64,000 nt of DNA from positions 1,736,001-1,800,000 of the forward strand of contig NZ_JAPEOX010000002.1 of NCBI RefSeq assembly GCF_026340675.1. The letters are read 5' to 3'. The notes under the pieces were generated by a model, which did no database searches, had not been told where the DNA came from, and worked only from the letters and a program-made list of their open reading frames with translations. This document shows positions 45,141-54,517 of the stretch, one piece after another. Numbering within the stretch: position 1 is the stretch's first letter; the number at the start of each line of letters is the position of its first letter. Position numbers and translations under genes: made by a program. Origin of the DNA: Streptomyces sp. NBC_01264 (GTDB lineage: Bacteria > Actinomycetota > Actinomycetes > Streptomycetales > Streptomycetaceae).

Positions 45141-45539
45141 TCACTCTTGGTTGGTCACTGTGGACCCTTTGGGAGTGTTTGAGTCCCTGTTCAAGTAGTT
45201 GTAGACCGTGAAGCGACTCACGCCCAGGGCCCCCGCAACCGTTTCCACGCCGTGCCGGACCGAGAAGGCGCCGCGCGCCTCCAGTATCCGTACGACGTCC
45301 TGCTTGGACTTCCGGTCGAGCTGGGACAACGGTACGCCGTGCCGACGCTCCAGCGCCGCCAGGATGTGGTCCAGCGAGTCGGAGAGCTGCGGCAGCCGTA
45401 CGGCCAGCAGATCCTGACCCTCCCAGGCGAGCACGACGTCGTCGGGCTGGGCCAGGGACGGATCCATCAGCTCGCCGCCCATCGCGTCCACCAGCGGCTT
45501 GACCGCGGCGACGAACGGGTGGTCCCGGGGCTCGGTCAT
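45141..45539 (-). CDS. Small helix-turn-helix transcriptional regulator next to the urate operon
   Basis: A 132-aa protein. The C-terminal part holds an HTH of Fis/PucR type (VETVAGALGVSRFTVYNYLNRD, about 98-119); the N-terminal part (VVLAWEGQDLLAVRLPQLSDSLDHILAALERRHGVPLSQLDRKSKQDVVRILEARGAF) could bind a ligand or dimerise. It lies directly upstream of the urate operon on the same strand but ends in its own terminator, so it is a good candidate for the factor that binds TCAACA-N3-TGTTGA. Its start overlaps the stop of the preceding small gene by 4 bases. Confidence 0.85.
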   Translation of the reverse strand: MTEPRDHPFVAAVKPLVDAMGGELMDPSLAQPDDVVLAWEGQDLLAVRLPQLSDSLDHILAALERRHGVPLSQLDRKSKQDVVRILEARGAFSVRHGVETVAGALGVSRFTVYNYLNRDSNTPKGSTVTNQE

Positions 45540-45787
45540 GGCGTGTCCTCTCCGATCACATTGACCTGGAGCGAGACGCGCGTGGCTCCGGCCTCCAGGG
45601 AGTTCCGCAGCAGCGCGGTGACCGCGGTCAGCACCGCCTCGGACTCCCCTTCGGCCGTGTTGCCGAACGGGCCGACATCCACCGCGTCCAGCTGGGCCGT
45701 CTGAATGACCTCGCGAGCGGCTACGGCATGGGCAGGGGCCTCTTCTAGATCGAAGGGCTCGGTCGTGAACTCCACTCTCAATCGCAC
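45536..45787 (-). CDS. Small conserved protein coupled to the HTH regulator (thiamine-binding/MTH1187-like fold suspected)
   Basis: An 83-aa protein, VEFTTEPFDLEEAPAHAVAAREVIQTAQLDAVDVGPFGNTAEGESEAVLTAVTALLRNSLEAGATRVSLQVNVIGED. Its length and the beta-alpha-beta ending resemble the MTH1187/YkoF thiamine-binding superfamily, which I suggest only tentatively. It overlaps the HTH gene by 4 bases and is divergent from hyi, so it is part of the same regulated block. GTG 45787 is taken as start; GTG 45775 is possible. Confidence 0.7.
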   Translation of the reverse strand: MRLRVEFTTEPFDLEEAPAHAVAAREVIQTAQLDAVDVGPFGNTAEGESEAVLTAVTALLRNSLEAGATRVSLQVNVIGEDTP

Positions 45788-45831
45788 GCGCTCAAGCTAC
45801 CCGGCAGTCCGGACTTTTCGGGAGGCGGTAC

Positions 45832-45859
45832 TTGACAACCGGGCCGCCCTGCTTGCAGT
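45832..45859 (+). promoter_or_regulatory. hyi promoter (TTGACA-16-TGCAGT)
   Basis: A -35 TTGACA (45832-45837) and a weak -10 TGCAGT (45854-45859) directly precede the first operator box. Spacing 16. Confidence 0.5.
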
Positions 45860-45860
45860 C

Positions 45861-45896
45861 TTCCATCAGGCAGAAACTAACTTCCGCAATACGGAA
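45861..45896. promoter_or_regulatory. Paired 15-bp operator boxes upstream of hyi (predicted AllR site)
   Basis: TTCCATCAGGCAGAA (45861-45875) and TTCCGCAATACGGAA (45882-45896), 6 bases apart. The second is a perfect TTCCG-N5-CGGAA palindrome and runs into the AAGGAG before the gene. Confidence 0.78.
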
Positions 45897-45912
45897 GGAG
45901 CGCACACCCCTC

Positions 45913-46746
45913 ATGGGATACACGGACCAGCGCTTCGATGTAAATCTTTCGATCCTCTTCACGGAACTCCCGCTCCTGGAGCGTCCCGCGGCTGCCGCCG
46001 CAGCGGGCTTCACGGCGGTCGAGCTGTGGTGGCCCTGGATCGAGACCCCCACCCCCGCTCAGGAGGAGCTCGACGCCCTCAAGACCGCTCTTGAGGACGC
46101 CGGCACCCAGCTGGTGGGCCTGAACTTCTACGCCGGCCAGCTGCCGGGTCCCGACCGCGGTGCGGTTTCGGTTCCCGGTGAGGAGTCGGAGCGCTTCAAC
46201 GCCAACATCAACGTGGCGGCGGACTTCGCCGCCTCGGTCGGCTGCAAGGCGCTGAACGCCCTCTACGGCAACCGCGTCGAAGGCGTGGACCCGGCCGTTC
46301 AGGACGAGCTCGCCCTGAAGAACCTGGTCGTGGCGGCTCAGGCCGCGGACCGCGTCGGCGCGATCCTCCTGATCGAGACCCTGAACAAGCCCGAGTCGCC
46401 GCTCTACCCCCTGGTGAGCGCCCCGGCCGGCATCGAGGTAGTGGACAAGGTGAACGAGGCCACCGGCCTCGGGAACGCCAAGTTCCTGCTCGACCTGTAC
46501 CACCTGGCGATGAACGATGAGGACCTCTCCGAGGTCATCGAAAAGTACGCCGCCAAGACCGGACACGTCCAGATTGCGGACAAGCCGGGACGAGGTGCCC
46601 CCGGCACCGGCGAGCTGCCCCTCGAAGAGCTGCTCGATCAGCTCCAGAAGGCCGGCTACCAGGGCTTTGTCGGTCTCGAGTACAAGGCCGCCGACGCCGC
46701 CGCCTCCTTCGCGTGGCTGCCGGCCGAGGCCCGCGCCGCGAAGTAA
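45913..46746 (+). CDS. hyi: Hydroxypyruvate isomerase-like TIM-barrel protein
   Basis: Interconverts hydroxypyruvate and tartronate semialdehyde, in the glycerate branch of glyoxylate use. The 277-aa protein shows FDVNLSILFTELPLLERPAAAAAAGFTAVELWWPW, GLNFYAGQLPGPDRG, LLIETLNKPESPLYPLV, FLLDLYHLAMNDEDL and HVQIADKPGRGAPGTGE, the metal-binding Glu/Asp/Glu set of Hyi/OtnI proteins. ATG 45913 is set by homology; AAGGAG is 12 bases away. It is followed by glxR after 74 bases on the same strand. Confidence 0.92.
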   Translation: MGYTDQRFDVNLSILFTELPLLERPAAAAAAGFTAVELWWPWIETPTPAQEELDALKTALEDAGTQLVGLNFYAGQLPGPDRGAVSVPGEESERFNANINVAADFAASVGCKALNALYGNRVEGVDPAVQDELALKNLVVAAQAADRVGAILLIETLNKPESPLYPLVSAPAGIEVVDKVNEATGLGNAKFLLDLYHLAMNDEDLSEVIEKYAAKTGHVQIADKPGRGAPGTGELPLEELLDQLQKAGYQGFVGLEYKAADAAASFAWLPAEARAAK

Positions 46747-46820
46747 GCGGAAAAGTCCGGGCGAACAGCCAGGCACCTGACGAACTTTTCGTACGAAGCA
46801 TTAAGAGAAGGACCCTCATC

Positions 46821-47711
46821 ATGAGCAACCTCCCCAAGATCGCATGGGTCGGCCTTGGCATCATGGGCTCCCCCATGGCCGAGAACCTCCTGAAGGCCGG
46901 CTACTCGGTCACCGGCTTCACGCTGGAGCAGGACAAGCTGGACCGCCTCGCCGCGGCCGGTGGCTCCGCCGCCGGTTCGATCGCCGAGGCCGTCAAGGAC
47001 GCCGACGTCATCATTACGATGGTGCCCGCCTCCCCGCAGGTCGAGGCCATCTCCTACGGTGAGAACGGCATCCTCGAGAACGCCAAGTCCGGCGCGCTGA
47101 TCATCGATATGTCGTCGATCACCCCGCAGACCTCGATCGACCTGGCGAAGAACGCCGCCGCCAAGGGCATCCGCGTCATCGACGCCCCGGTGTCCGGTGG
47201 CGAGGCCGGTGCCATCGAGGCCGTCCTGTCGATCATGGTGGGTGGCGAGCAGGCCGACTTCGACGAGGCCCTGCCGGTCCTCGAGGCCCTCGGCAAGGTC
47301 ATCGTCCTGTGCGGCCCGCACGGCTCCGGCCAGACGGTGAAGGCTGCCAACCAGCTCATCGTCGCGGTGAACATCCAGGCGTGCGCCGAGGCCGTCGTCT
47401 TCCTCGAGAAGTCGGGCGTGAACCTCGAAGCCGCTCTGGACGTGCTCAACGGCGGTCTGGCCGGCTCCACGGTCCTGACCCGCAAGAAGGCCAACTTCCT
47501 GAACCGCGACTTCAAGCCCGGTTTCCGGATCGACCTGCACCACAAGGACATGGGCATCGTCACCGACGCCGCCCGCAACGTCGGTGCGGCCCTCCCGGTC
47601 GGCGCGGTCGTCGCCCAGCTGGTCGCCTCGCTGCGCGCCCAAGGTGACGGTGGCCTGGACCACTCCGCGCTGCTCCGCGCGGTCGAGCGCCTCTCCGGCG
47701 CCCAGATCTGA
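46821..47711 (+). CDS. glxR: 2-hydroxy-3-oxopropionate (tartronate semialdehyde) reductase
   Basis: Reduces tartronate semialdehyde to glycerate with NAD(P)H. The 296-aa protein has IAWVGLGIMGSPMAENLLKAGY for the cofactor, IDAPVSGGEAGA for the substrate, GPHGSGQTVKAANQLIVAVNI with the catalytic Lys, and FKPGFRIDLHHKDM near the C-terminus, all typical of GlxR/GarR. ATG 46821 has GAAGGA upstream. Probably co-transcribed with hyi. Confidence 0.95.
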   Translation: MSNLPKIAWVGLGIMGSPMAENLLKAGYSVTGFTLEQDKLDRLAAAGGSAAGSIAEAVKDADVIITMVPASPQVEAISYGENGILENAKSGALIIDMSSITPQTSIDLAKNAAAKGIRVIDAPVSGGEAGAIEAVLSIMVGGEQADFDEALPVLEALGKVIVLCGPHGSGQTVKAANQLIVAVNIQACAEAVVFLEKSGVNLEAALDVLNGGLAGSTVLTRKKANFLNRDFKPGFRIDLHHKDMGIVTDAARNVGAALPVGAVVAQLVASLRAQGDGGLDHSALLRAVERLSGAQI

Positions 47712-47725
47712 GCTCCGCTCGGATA

Positions 47726-47769
47726 GGCGGCCCGGTCACGATCCCGATCGTCCCGATCGGCGGGCCGCC
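47726..47769 (+). terminator. Inverted repeat after glxR
   Basis: GGCGGCCCG and CGGGCCGCC (9 bp) flank a 26-base spacer 15 bases after the glxR stop; a second stem GGTGCCGGC/GCCGGCACC lies at 47805-47850. Either may end the hyi-glxR transcript. Confidence 0.5.
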
Positions 47770-47880
47770 GCCCGCCCCGCTCGCGGGGCCCTGAGTTTCC
47801 GGATGGTGCCGGCGCTGACACCTGTCCTGTCGCGCCCAAGTGCCGGCACCGTCCGGATCACCTCTCCCCTCCTCTTTCTT

Positions 47881-47920
47881 TCAACAAACTGTTGACGTCG
47901 AGTTCATGCCGAAATTAGGC
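47881..47920 (+). promoter_or_regulatory. Catalase promoter (TTGACG-17-TTAGGC) with overlapping palindrome
   Basis: -35 TTGACG (47892-47897) and -10 TTAGGC (47915-47920), spacing 17. The palindrome TCAACA-N3-TGTTGA (47881-47895) covers the -35 as in the urate operon, while the paired operator boxes follow directly after the -10. The promoter thus has both elements. Confidence 0.66.
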
Positions 47921-47922
47921 TG

Positions 47923-47958
47923 TTCCGCATGACGGAAGACGGATTCCGTCAGCAGTTC
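47923..47958. promoter_or_regulatory. Paired operator boxes upstream of catalase (predicted AllR site)
   Basis: TTCCGCATGACGGAA (47923-47937) is perfect; TTCCGTCAGCAGTTC (47944-47958) keeps the left half and the 6-base gap. A 14-bp variant TTCC-N6-GGAA lies at 47956-47969. An ATG inside the first box is in frame with catalase but is not the likely start. Confidence 0.7.
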
Positions 47959-47976
47959 CCCGTACGGAAGGTCACC

Positions 47977-49434
47977 ATGTCGAAGCGCACGCTGACGACC
48001 GAGTCTGGCGCCCCGGTCGCCGACAACCAGAACTCCGCTACCGCCGGCGTCGGTGGCCCCCTGCTGATCCAGGACCAGCAGCTCCTGGAGAAGCTCGCCC
48101 GCTTCAACCGCGAGCGCATCCCGGAGCGCGTGGTGCACGCCCGCGGTTCCGCGGCGTACGGCCACTTCGAGGTGACCGACGACGTCACCGCGTACACCAG
48201 CGCCGCGTTCCTGAACACGGTCGGCAAGAAGACCGAGACCTTCCTGCGGTTCTCCACCGTGGCCGACTCGCTGGGTGGCGCGGACGCGGTCCGCGACCCG
48301 CGCGGCTTCGCGCTGAAGTTCTACACCGAAGAGGGCAACTACGACCTCGTCGGCAACAACACCCCGGTGTTCTTCATCAAGGACCCGATCAAGTTCCCCG
48401 ACTTCATCCACTCCCAGAAGCGCGACCCCTTCACGGGCAAGCAGGAAGCGGACAACGTCTGGGACTTCTGGGCGCACGCCCCCGAGGCGACGCACCAGAT
48501 CACCTGGCTGATGGGTGACCGCGGTATCCCGGCGTCCTACCGCCACATGAACGGCTACGGCTCCCACACGTACCAGTGGACCAACGCCCAGGGCGAGGCC
48601 TTCTTCGTCAAGTACCACTTCAAGACGAACCAGGGCATCCGCTGCCTGTCGGGCGAGCAGGCCGCCGAGCTCGTCGGCTCCGACGCCAACTCGCACCAGA
48701 CCGACCTGCTGCAGGCCATCGAGCGCGGTGTGAACCCGAGCTGGACCCTGTACGTCCAGGTCATGCCGGCCTCCGAGGCCGCGGACTACCGCTTCAACCC
48801 GTTCGACCTCACCAAGGTGTGGCCGCACAGCGACTACCCGCTGCAGCGCGTGGGCCGTCTGGTCCTCGACCGCAACCCGGACAACGTCTTCGCCGAGGTC
48901 GAGCAGGCCGCGTTCTCCCCGAACAACTTCGTCCCGGGCATCACCGCCTCGCCGGACAAGATGCTCCAGGGCCGCCTCTTCGCGTACGCCGACGCCCAGC
49001 GTTACCGCCTCCGTGTGAACCACACCCTGATCCCGGTCAACGCTCCGAAGGCGACGAAGGCCGACAACTACGGCCGCGACGGCGTCATGGCGCTGCGCAA
49101 CGGCTCGCGCCACGACAAGAACTACGAGCCCAACTCGCACCAGGGTCCGGCCGAGACCGGTCTGGCGCTGGGCGCCCCGAAGGCCGTCTCCGGCTACACG
49201 GGCACCCACGAGGCTCCTGCCCACACCAAGGACGACGACTTCTTCCAGGCCGGTGAGCTCTACCGCCTGATGTCGGAGGCCGAGAAGCAGCGTCTGGTGG
49301 CGACCATCGCCGGCGGCCTGTCTCAGGTCACCCTCGAGGACGTCATCGAGAAGAACCTGGCTCACTTCCACGCCGCGGACGCCGACTACGGCAAGCGCGT
49401 CGAGGAGGCCGTCCGCGCCCTGCGCGACGCCTGA
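47977..49434 (+). CDS. katA: Catalase (haem, small-subunit monofunctional)
   Basis: Breaks down H2O2. The 485-aa protein has RVVHARGSAAYGHFEV (catalytic His), RDPRGFALKFYTEEGNYDLVGNNTPVFFIKD (Asn) and the haem-ligand Tyr in GRLFAYADAQRYRLRVN. ATG 47977 has GGAAGG 5 bases upstream; an in-frame ATG at 47929 lies inside the operator. Promoter elements shared with the urate and glyoxylate genes tie this catalase to uricase-derived peroxide. Confidence 0.96.
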   Translation: MSKRTLTTESGAPVADNQNSATAGVGGPLLIQDQQLLEKLARFNRERIPERVVHARGSAAYGHFEVTDDVTAYTSAAFLNTVGKKTETFLRFSTVADSLGGADAVRDPRGFALKFYTEEGNYDLVGNNTPVFFIKDPIKFPDFIHSQKRDPFTGKQEADNVWDFWAHAPEATHQITWLMGDRGIPASYRHMNGYGSHTYQWTNAQGEAFFVKYHFKTNQGIRCLSGEQAAELVGSDANSHQTDLLQAIERGVNPSWTLYVQVMPASEAADYRFNPFDLTKVWPHSDYPLQRVGRLVLDRNPDNVFAEVEQAAFSPNNFVPGITASPDKMLQGRLFAYADAQRYRLRVNHTLIPVNAPKATKADNYGRDGVMALRNGSRHDKNYEPNSHQGPAETGLALGAPKAVSGYTGTHEAPAHTKDDDFFQAGELYRLMSEAEKQRLVATIAGGLSQVTLEDVIEKNLAHFHAADADYGKRVEEAVRALRDA

Positions 49435-49451
49435 GCCGAAAAGCTGCGCCG

Positions 49452-49476
49452 GGATCCTGACGGGAGGTCAGGATCC
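49452..49476 (+). terminator. Catalase terminator
   Basis: GGATCCTGAC/GTCAGGATCC, a perfect 10-bp stem with a GGGAG loop, 17 bases after the catalase stop. Confidence 0.8.
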
Positions 49477-49659
49477 GGGTGCTGAGCCCGCACTGCGGAC
49501 CCGGATGAGGGGTGGTACGCGGTGAGGGCAGGACGAGGACCGTGGCGAGCGTGCGAGCCAGTGCGGTGGTAATGGGTTCCGAGGCCCGTCTCTTGACCTG
49601 AGGGAGACGAAGCCGGAGTTCTCGTCGCCGTTCGCCACGGTCCCAGCCAAACCACTCCT

Positions 49660-49830
49660 CTATGTACAGGGGCCACGCACAGAGTCCCCTGTATTTAAGG
49701 AGAACCTCCCCCACTTACTCCGCCCGGCGGTGCGAACGTCCTGTCGCGCCAGCCTCGTACCGTCGGGCGGTAACAAGCAGCACACACTCAAAGAGCCGAG
49801 TCACGGACGGTCCCGTGACTCGGCTCTTTG
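49660..49830. other. Structured intergenic region, possible small RNA ending in a strong terminator
   Basis: Between catalase and the phosphotransferase gene (49435-49867) there is no convincing ORF. TACAGGGG/CCCCTGTA (49665-49693) forms an 8-bp stem, followed by an A/T-richer AAGGAGAACC and 100 bases that end at the 17-bp hairpin 49790-49829. The unit has the size and end of a small RNA, but no promoter could be fixed, and the hairpin also serves the gene on the minus strand. Confidence 0.3.
49790..49829. terminator. Bidirectional intrinsic terminator
   Basis: AAAGAGCCGAGTCACGG pairs perfectly with CCGTGACTCGGCTCTTT (17 bp, 6-nt loop), with a T-run on both strands. It lies 38 bases beyond the stop of the minus-strand phosphotransferase gene. 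Confidence 0.9.
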
Positions 49831-49867
49831 TCATGCCCGGGTGCTGCCGGGGCCGGCCAACCGTGCT

Positions 49868-50863
49868 CTACGGGAGCAGGGCCAGGGCCTCCTCGAGATT
49901 GTGCTCGGCGATGCCCCGCATGAACTCGCGGTCGGGAAAGTCTCCGTCGAGGAGGCGCAGCGGGCCGGCCACCAGGGAGAGGCGCATGGCCAGCGCGTAG
50001 AGGGCGAGTCGCCGCGGGTCGAGGCCGGGGCGCGCCAGGGCCCCGTAGCGCTCGTGGAAGCGCAGCCGGAGGAAGACGTGCTCCCACTCCACGTCGAAGT
50101 ACATGAGGCCCTCGATTTCGATGAGGACCGCTTCCCCGTCCTCGGTCACCAGGACGTGGTCGGGGCCCAGTTCCCCGTGGATCAGGCCGTGTTCCGTGCG
50201 CGGCGCCACCAGGGACCGGAGGGTTCGGAGCCTGTCGTCGAGCCGGCCCCGCGCCGCCGCGATCCTGGCGTCCCGGCCCGCCGCTTCGTCGAGGTCGCTC
50301 AGGGCGCGGTCGAGGACCAGCTGCTCGCAGGAGCTTCCCAGGGCGGCGCCTCCGCGCTCCAGCAGGTCCACCCTGCCGTAGCGGGGGGCGAGGGAGCCGT
50401 GCATCAGGCCCAGGGTCCGGGCCAGGTTGGCCAAGGCCTTCCGCGCGGCGGCGGGGTCGGTGTCGAAGAGGGCTTCCAGCGTGCCCCCCGGGACGTCCTC
50501 CACCACTGCCACGTCCGCCGCGTACCGCTGCCTGCTGCCGTCCGCCAGCAGCAGCCGGGGTACGCGCGCCCCGAGTCCGTGCAGGAGCCGCTGGGCGGCG
50601 AGGAAGGGCTCCAGTCCGGAGGCGGGCGCGAAGGGGTCCGTACCGTCGGCGCCCTCCCCCGCGGCGCCGCCGGGCCAGAAGTTCTCCTCGTCCGCCCAGC
50701 TGTAGACGATCACGCTCGGCGTCCCGGCGCCCGCGAGCCGGACCCGGTACACGCCCTTCTTGCTCCCGCCCCGCAGGCGTTCCACGCCGGTTGTGCCGAC
50801 CGCTCCTCCCAGTGCGTCCCGTACCACTCCCGACAGGTCCTCGGCCTCCGCGAATCTGCGCAT
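49868..50863 (-). CDS. Aminoglycoside phosphotransferase (APH)-fold protein
   Basis: A 331-aa kinase-fold protein. The N-lobe has RLRGGSKKGVYRVRL and VIVYSWADEENFWP, and the catalytic loop reads GLIHGELGPDHVLVTEDGEAVLIEIEGLMYFDVEWEH. In normal APH proteins the loop is HGDxxxxN and the metal motif IDxx; here the catalytic Asp is Glu, the Asn is His, and the metal Asp is Glu. Streptomyces have such HGELGPDH-type paralogues, whose substrate is unknown and which may be weak or inactive kinases. Alone between two terminators. Confidence 0.82.
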   Translation of the reverse strand: MRRFAEAEDLSGVVRDALGGAVGTTGVERLRGGSKKGVYRVRLAGAGTPSVIVYSWADEENFWPGGAAGEGADGTDPFAPASGLEPFLAAQRLLHGLGARVPRLLLADGSRQRYAADVAVVEDVPGGTLEALFDTDPAAARKALANLARTLGLMHGSLAPRYGRVDLLERGGAALGSSCEQLVLDRALSDLDEAAGRDARIAAARGRLDDRLRTLRSLVAPRTEHGLIHGELGPDHVLVTEDGEAVLIEIEGLMYFDVEWEHVFLRLRFHERYGALARPGLDPRRLALYALAMRLSLVAGPLRLLDGDFPDREFMRGIAEHNLEEALALLP

Positions 50864-50945
50864 CGGGCGAATCTACCGGGGCGGCGCGGCGCGGGCGTGC
50901 CGCCTGGTGGAACGGGGCCGGGACCTGGGGCCCGTAGGGAACGCG

Positions 50946-50987
50946 GAACGGCCCCCGTTCCTCCTGGAGGAGGGACGGGGGCCGTTC
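50946..50987 (-). terminator. Terminator after glyoxylate carboligase
   Basis: GAACGGCCCCCGT/ACGGGGGCCGTTC (13 bp) continuing inward through TCCTCC/GGAGGG to a 4-nt loop, 27 bases beyond the gcl stop. Confidence 0.85.
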
Positions 50988-51013
50988 GGTGGTGCTAGAC
51001 CAGCCTGATGGGA

Positions 51014-52804
<1,791 letters not shown>

Positions 52805-52836
52805 CGAGTTCTCCTGCGGGTCTGGCGGTCAGGCTT

Positions 52837-52872
52837 TTCCGTAATTCGGAAGTTTTGTTCTGCTATACGGAA
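52837..52872. promoter_or_regulatory. Paired 15-bp operator boxes downstream of the gcl -10 (predicted AllR site)
   Basis: TTCCGTAATTCGGAA (52837-52851) and TTCTGCTATACGGAA (52858-52872), 6 bases apart, between the -10 box and the ribosome-binding site. As at hyi and catalase, the first box met by polymerase begins 2 bases after the -10. Confidence 0.78.
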
Positions 52873-52874
52873 CA

Positions 52875-52903
52875 AGCTAAGCGGGGACTCCCCGCAACGT
52901 CAA
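52875..52903 (-). promoter_or_regulatory. gcl promoter (TTGACG-17-TTAGCT)
   Basis: On the minus strand -35 TTGACG (52903-52898) and -10 TTAGCT (52880-52875), 17 bases apart; identical hexamers and spacing to the urate operon promoter. The spacer contains a GCGGGGA/TCCCCGC stem. The rest of the gap to 53061 shows nothing more. Confidence 0.68.
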
Positions 52904-53061
52904 GGCGGTACGGCACCCCGGAACCCACCAAAAGCCACGTCTTGGGCAGTGAGTTGTACGAAAAACCAGGGCTCGGCTGAAAATCGGGGGTCTGCCCACC
53001 CCTGCGGTGGCAGGTGGTGGACCATGGGCCTACGCACAGCGACGAAGGGGGTCCAGGTCTC

Positions 53062-53871
53062 ATGGGGGATGCGGTACCGGTGCGCTGCCCGGCGTGCCTG
53101 CGCGAGAACGGCTACGCCGCCCCGGTGTTCCCCTGCGCCTGCGGGAACCCGGTCACCCCTCCCCTGGACCTGGCGTCACCGCCCCGGGAGCTGACCCACC
53201 GCACCTGGACGGACAGCTGGGTCGCGGTGCGGTGCGAGGCCTGCGGGCGGGAGAGCGAGTGGCCGCATCCGGAGGTGGGGTGCGGCTCGTGTGGCACGGT
53301 GGTGCTGGTTCCGGTGCATCCGCTGGAGCCGGTGGGCGGGGTTGCGCGCACTCCCCTTGCTCCCCCTCCGCCCCTTCCTTCTTCCCTTCCTTCTCCGCCT
53401 CCCCCTCCTTCCCCTCGCGGGGTGGAGTCGCCGAGGCGGGCGGGACCGCCCGCCGGCCCGGCCCCGGCCGACCCCGCGGTGCCCCGCCCCGCCTTCCGGC
53501 CCGTGACCATCCGTACCGCCCGGGACGCCGTGGTCACCGCGGCCCTGTACCTGCGCTGGCTCGGTTTCCAGGACGTGCGCCAGCCCGACGGCCGGCCGCT
53601 GCCCTCGACGGCGGTGGACCTGCGGGCCCCCGGCCTGGTCGCCCAGGTGGACCCGACCACGGCCCCGGCCGGGCTGCGGGCGGTGGAGTGCGTCTGGCTG
53701 AACGGGCTCACGGCCTGCGCGACCAGCGTCTACTTCTCGCTCGCCGGATATACGGAGGATGCGCGCGCCCGCGCGGACGACCTCGGGATACCCCTCTTCG
53801 TCATGGACCTCACGGGCATGCCCCAGCCGGTCAACGACCCGGCGGAGGACCTCCTCGGCATGGGGGCCTAG
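53062..53871 (+). CDS. Zinc-ribbon protein with a restriction-endonuclease-like C-terminal domain
   Basis: A 269-aa protein. Two zinc-finger pairs are visible at the N-terminus (VRCPACLRENG...FPCACGNP and VRCEACGRESE...VGCGSCGTV), then a low-complexity Pro-rich linker (about 105-140), then about 120 residues (TARDAVVTAALYLRWLGFQDVRQPDG...VDLRAPGLVAQVDPTT...AVECVWLNGLTACATSVYFSLAGYTEDARARADDLGIPLFVMDLTG) laid out like an Mrr/RE-like domain, but with Val-Asp and Gln-Val-Asp in place of the usual D-ExK. Nuclease activity is unproven. ATG 53062 is used; GTG 53014 is in frame. Confidence 0.72.
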   Translation: MGDAVPVRCPACLRENGYAAPVFPCACGNPVTPPLDLASPPRELTHRTWTDSWVAVRCEACGRESEWPHPEVGCGSCGTVVLVPVHPLEPVGGVARTPLAPPPPLPSSLPSPPPPPSPRGVESPRRAGPPAGPAPADPAVPRPAFRPVTIRTARDAVVTAALYLRWLGFQDVRQPDGRPLPSTAVDLRAPGLVAQVDPTTAPAGLRAVECVWLNGLTACATSVYFSLAGYTEDARARADDLGIPLFVMDLTGMPQPVNDPAEDLLGMGA

Positions 53872-53913
53872 GCTCGGGGGTATTACGTGCGTTTGCCTGC
53901 CGAGGAGAGCTTG

Positions 53914-54402
<489 letters not shown>

Positions 54403-54414
54403 GGCCCCGCACGA

Positions 54415-54448
54415 CCGCAGCCCGGGCCGTTTCCGGCCCGGGCTGCGG
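54415..54448 (+). terminator. Intrinsic terminator after glutathione peroxidase
   Basis: CCGCAGCCCGGGCC/GGCCCGGGCTGCGG (14 bp, 6-nt loop) followed by GTTTTCC. It stands between convergent genes and marks the left border of the secondary-metabolite cluster. Confidence 0.9.
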
Positions 54449-54517
54449 GTTTTCCGCGTCAGCGGGTTTCCTGTGTAAGGGGCCGGCGTACGAGCGGGCC
54501 CACGAGGCCGCCGCGGG

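Noticed and set aside
47956..47969. Third TTCC...GGAA box at catalase
   Set aside because: Its spacing is 6 instead of 7 and it breaks the 21-bp periodicity; kept only as a note.
47929..47976. Upstream ATG start of catalase
   Set aside because: It lies inside the operator box, has no Shine-Dalgarno, and the residues it adds are not catalase-like.
49662..50000. Plus-strand ORF of 112 codons behind catalase
   Set aside because: It passes through a strong terminator and into the antisense of the phosphotransferase gene; composition is not coding.
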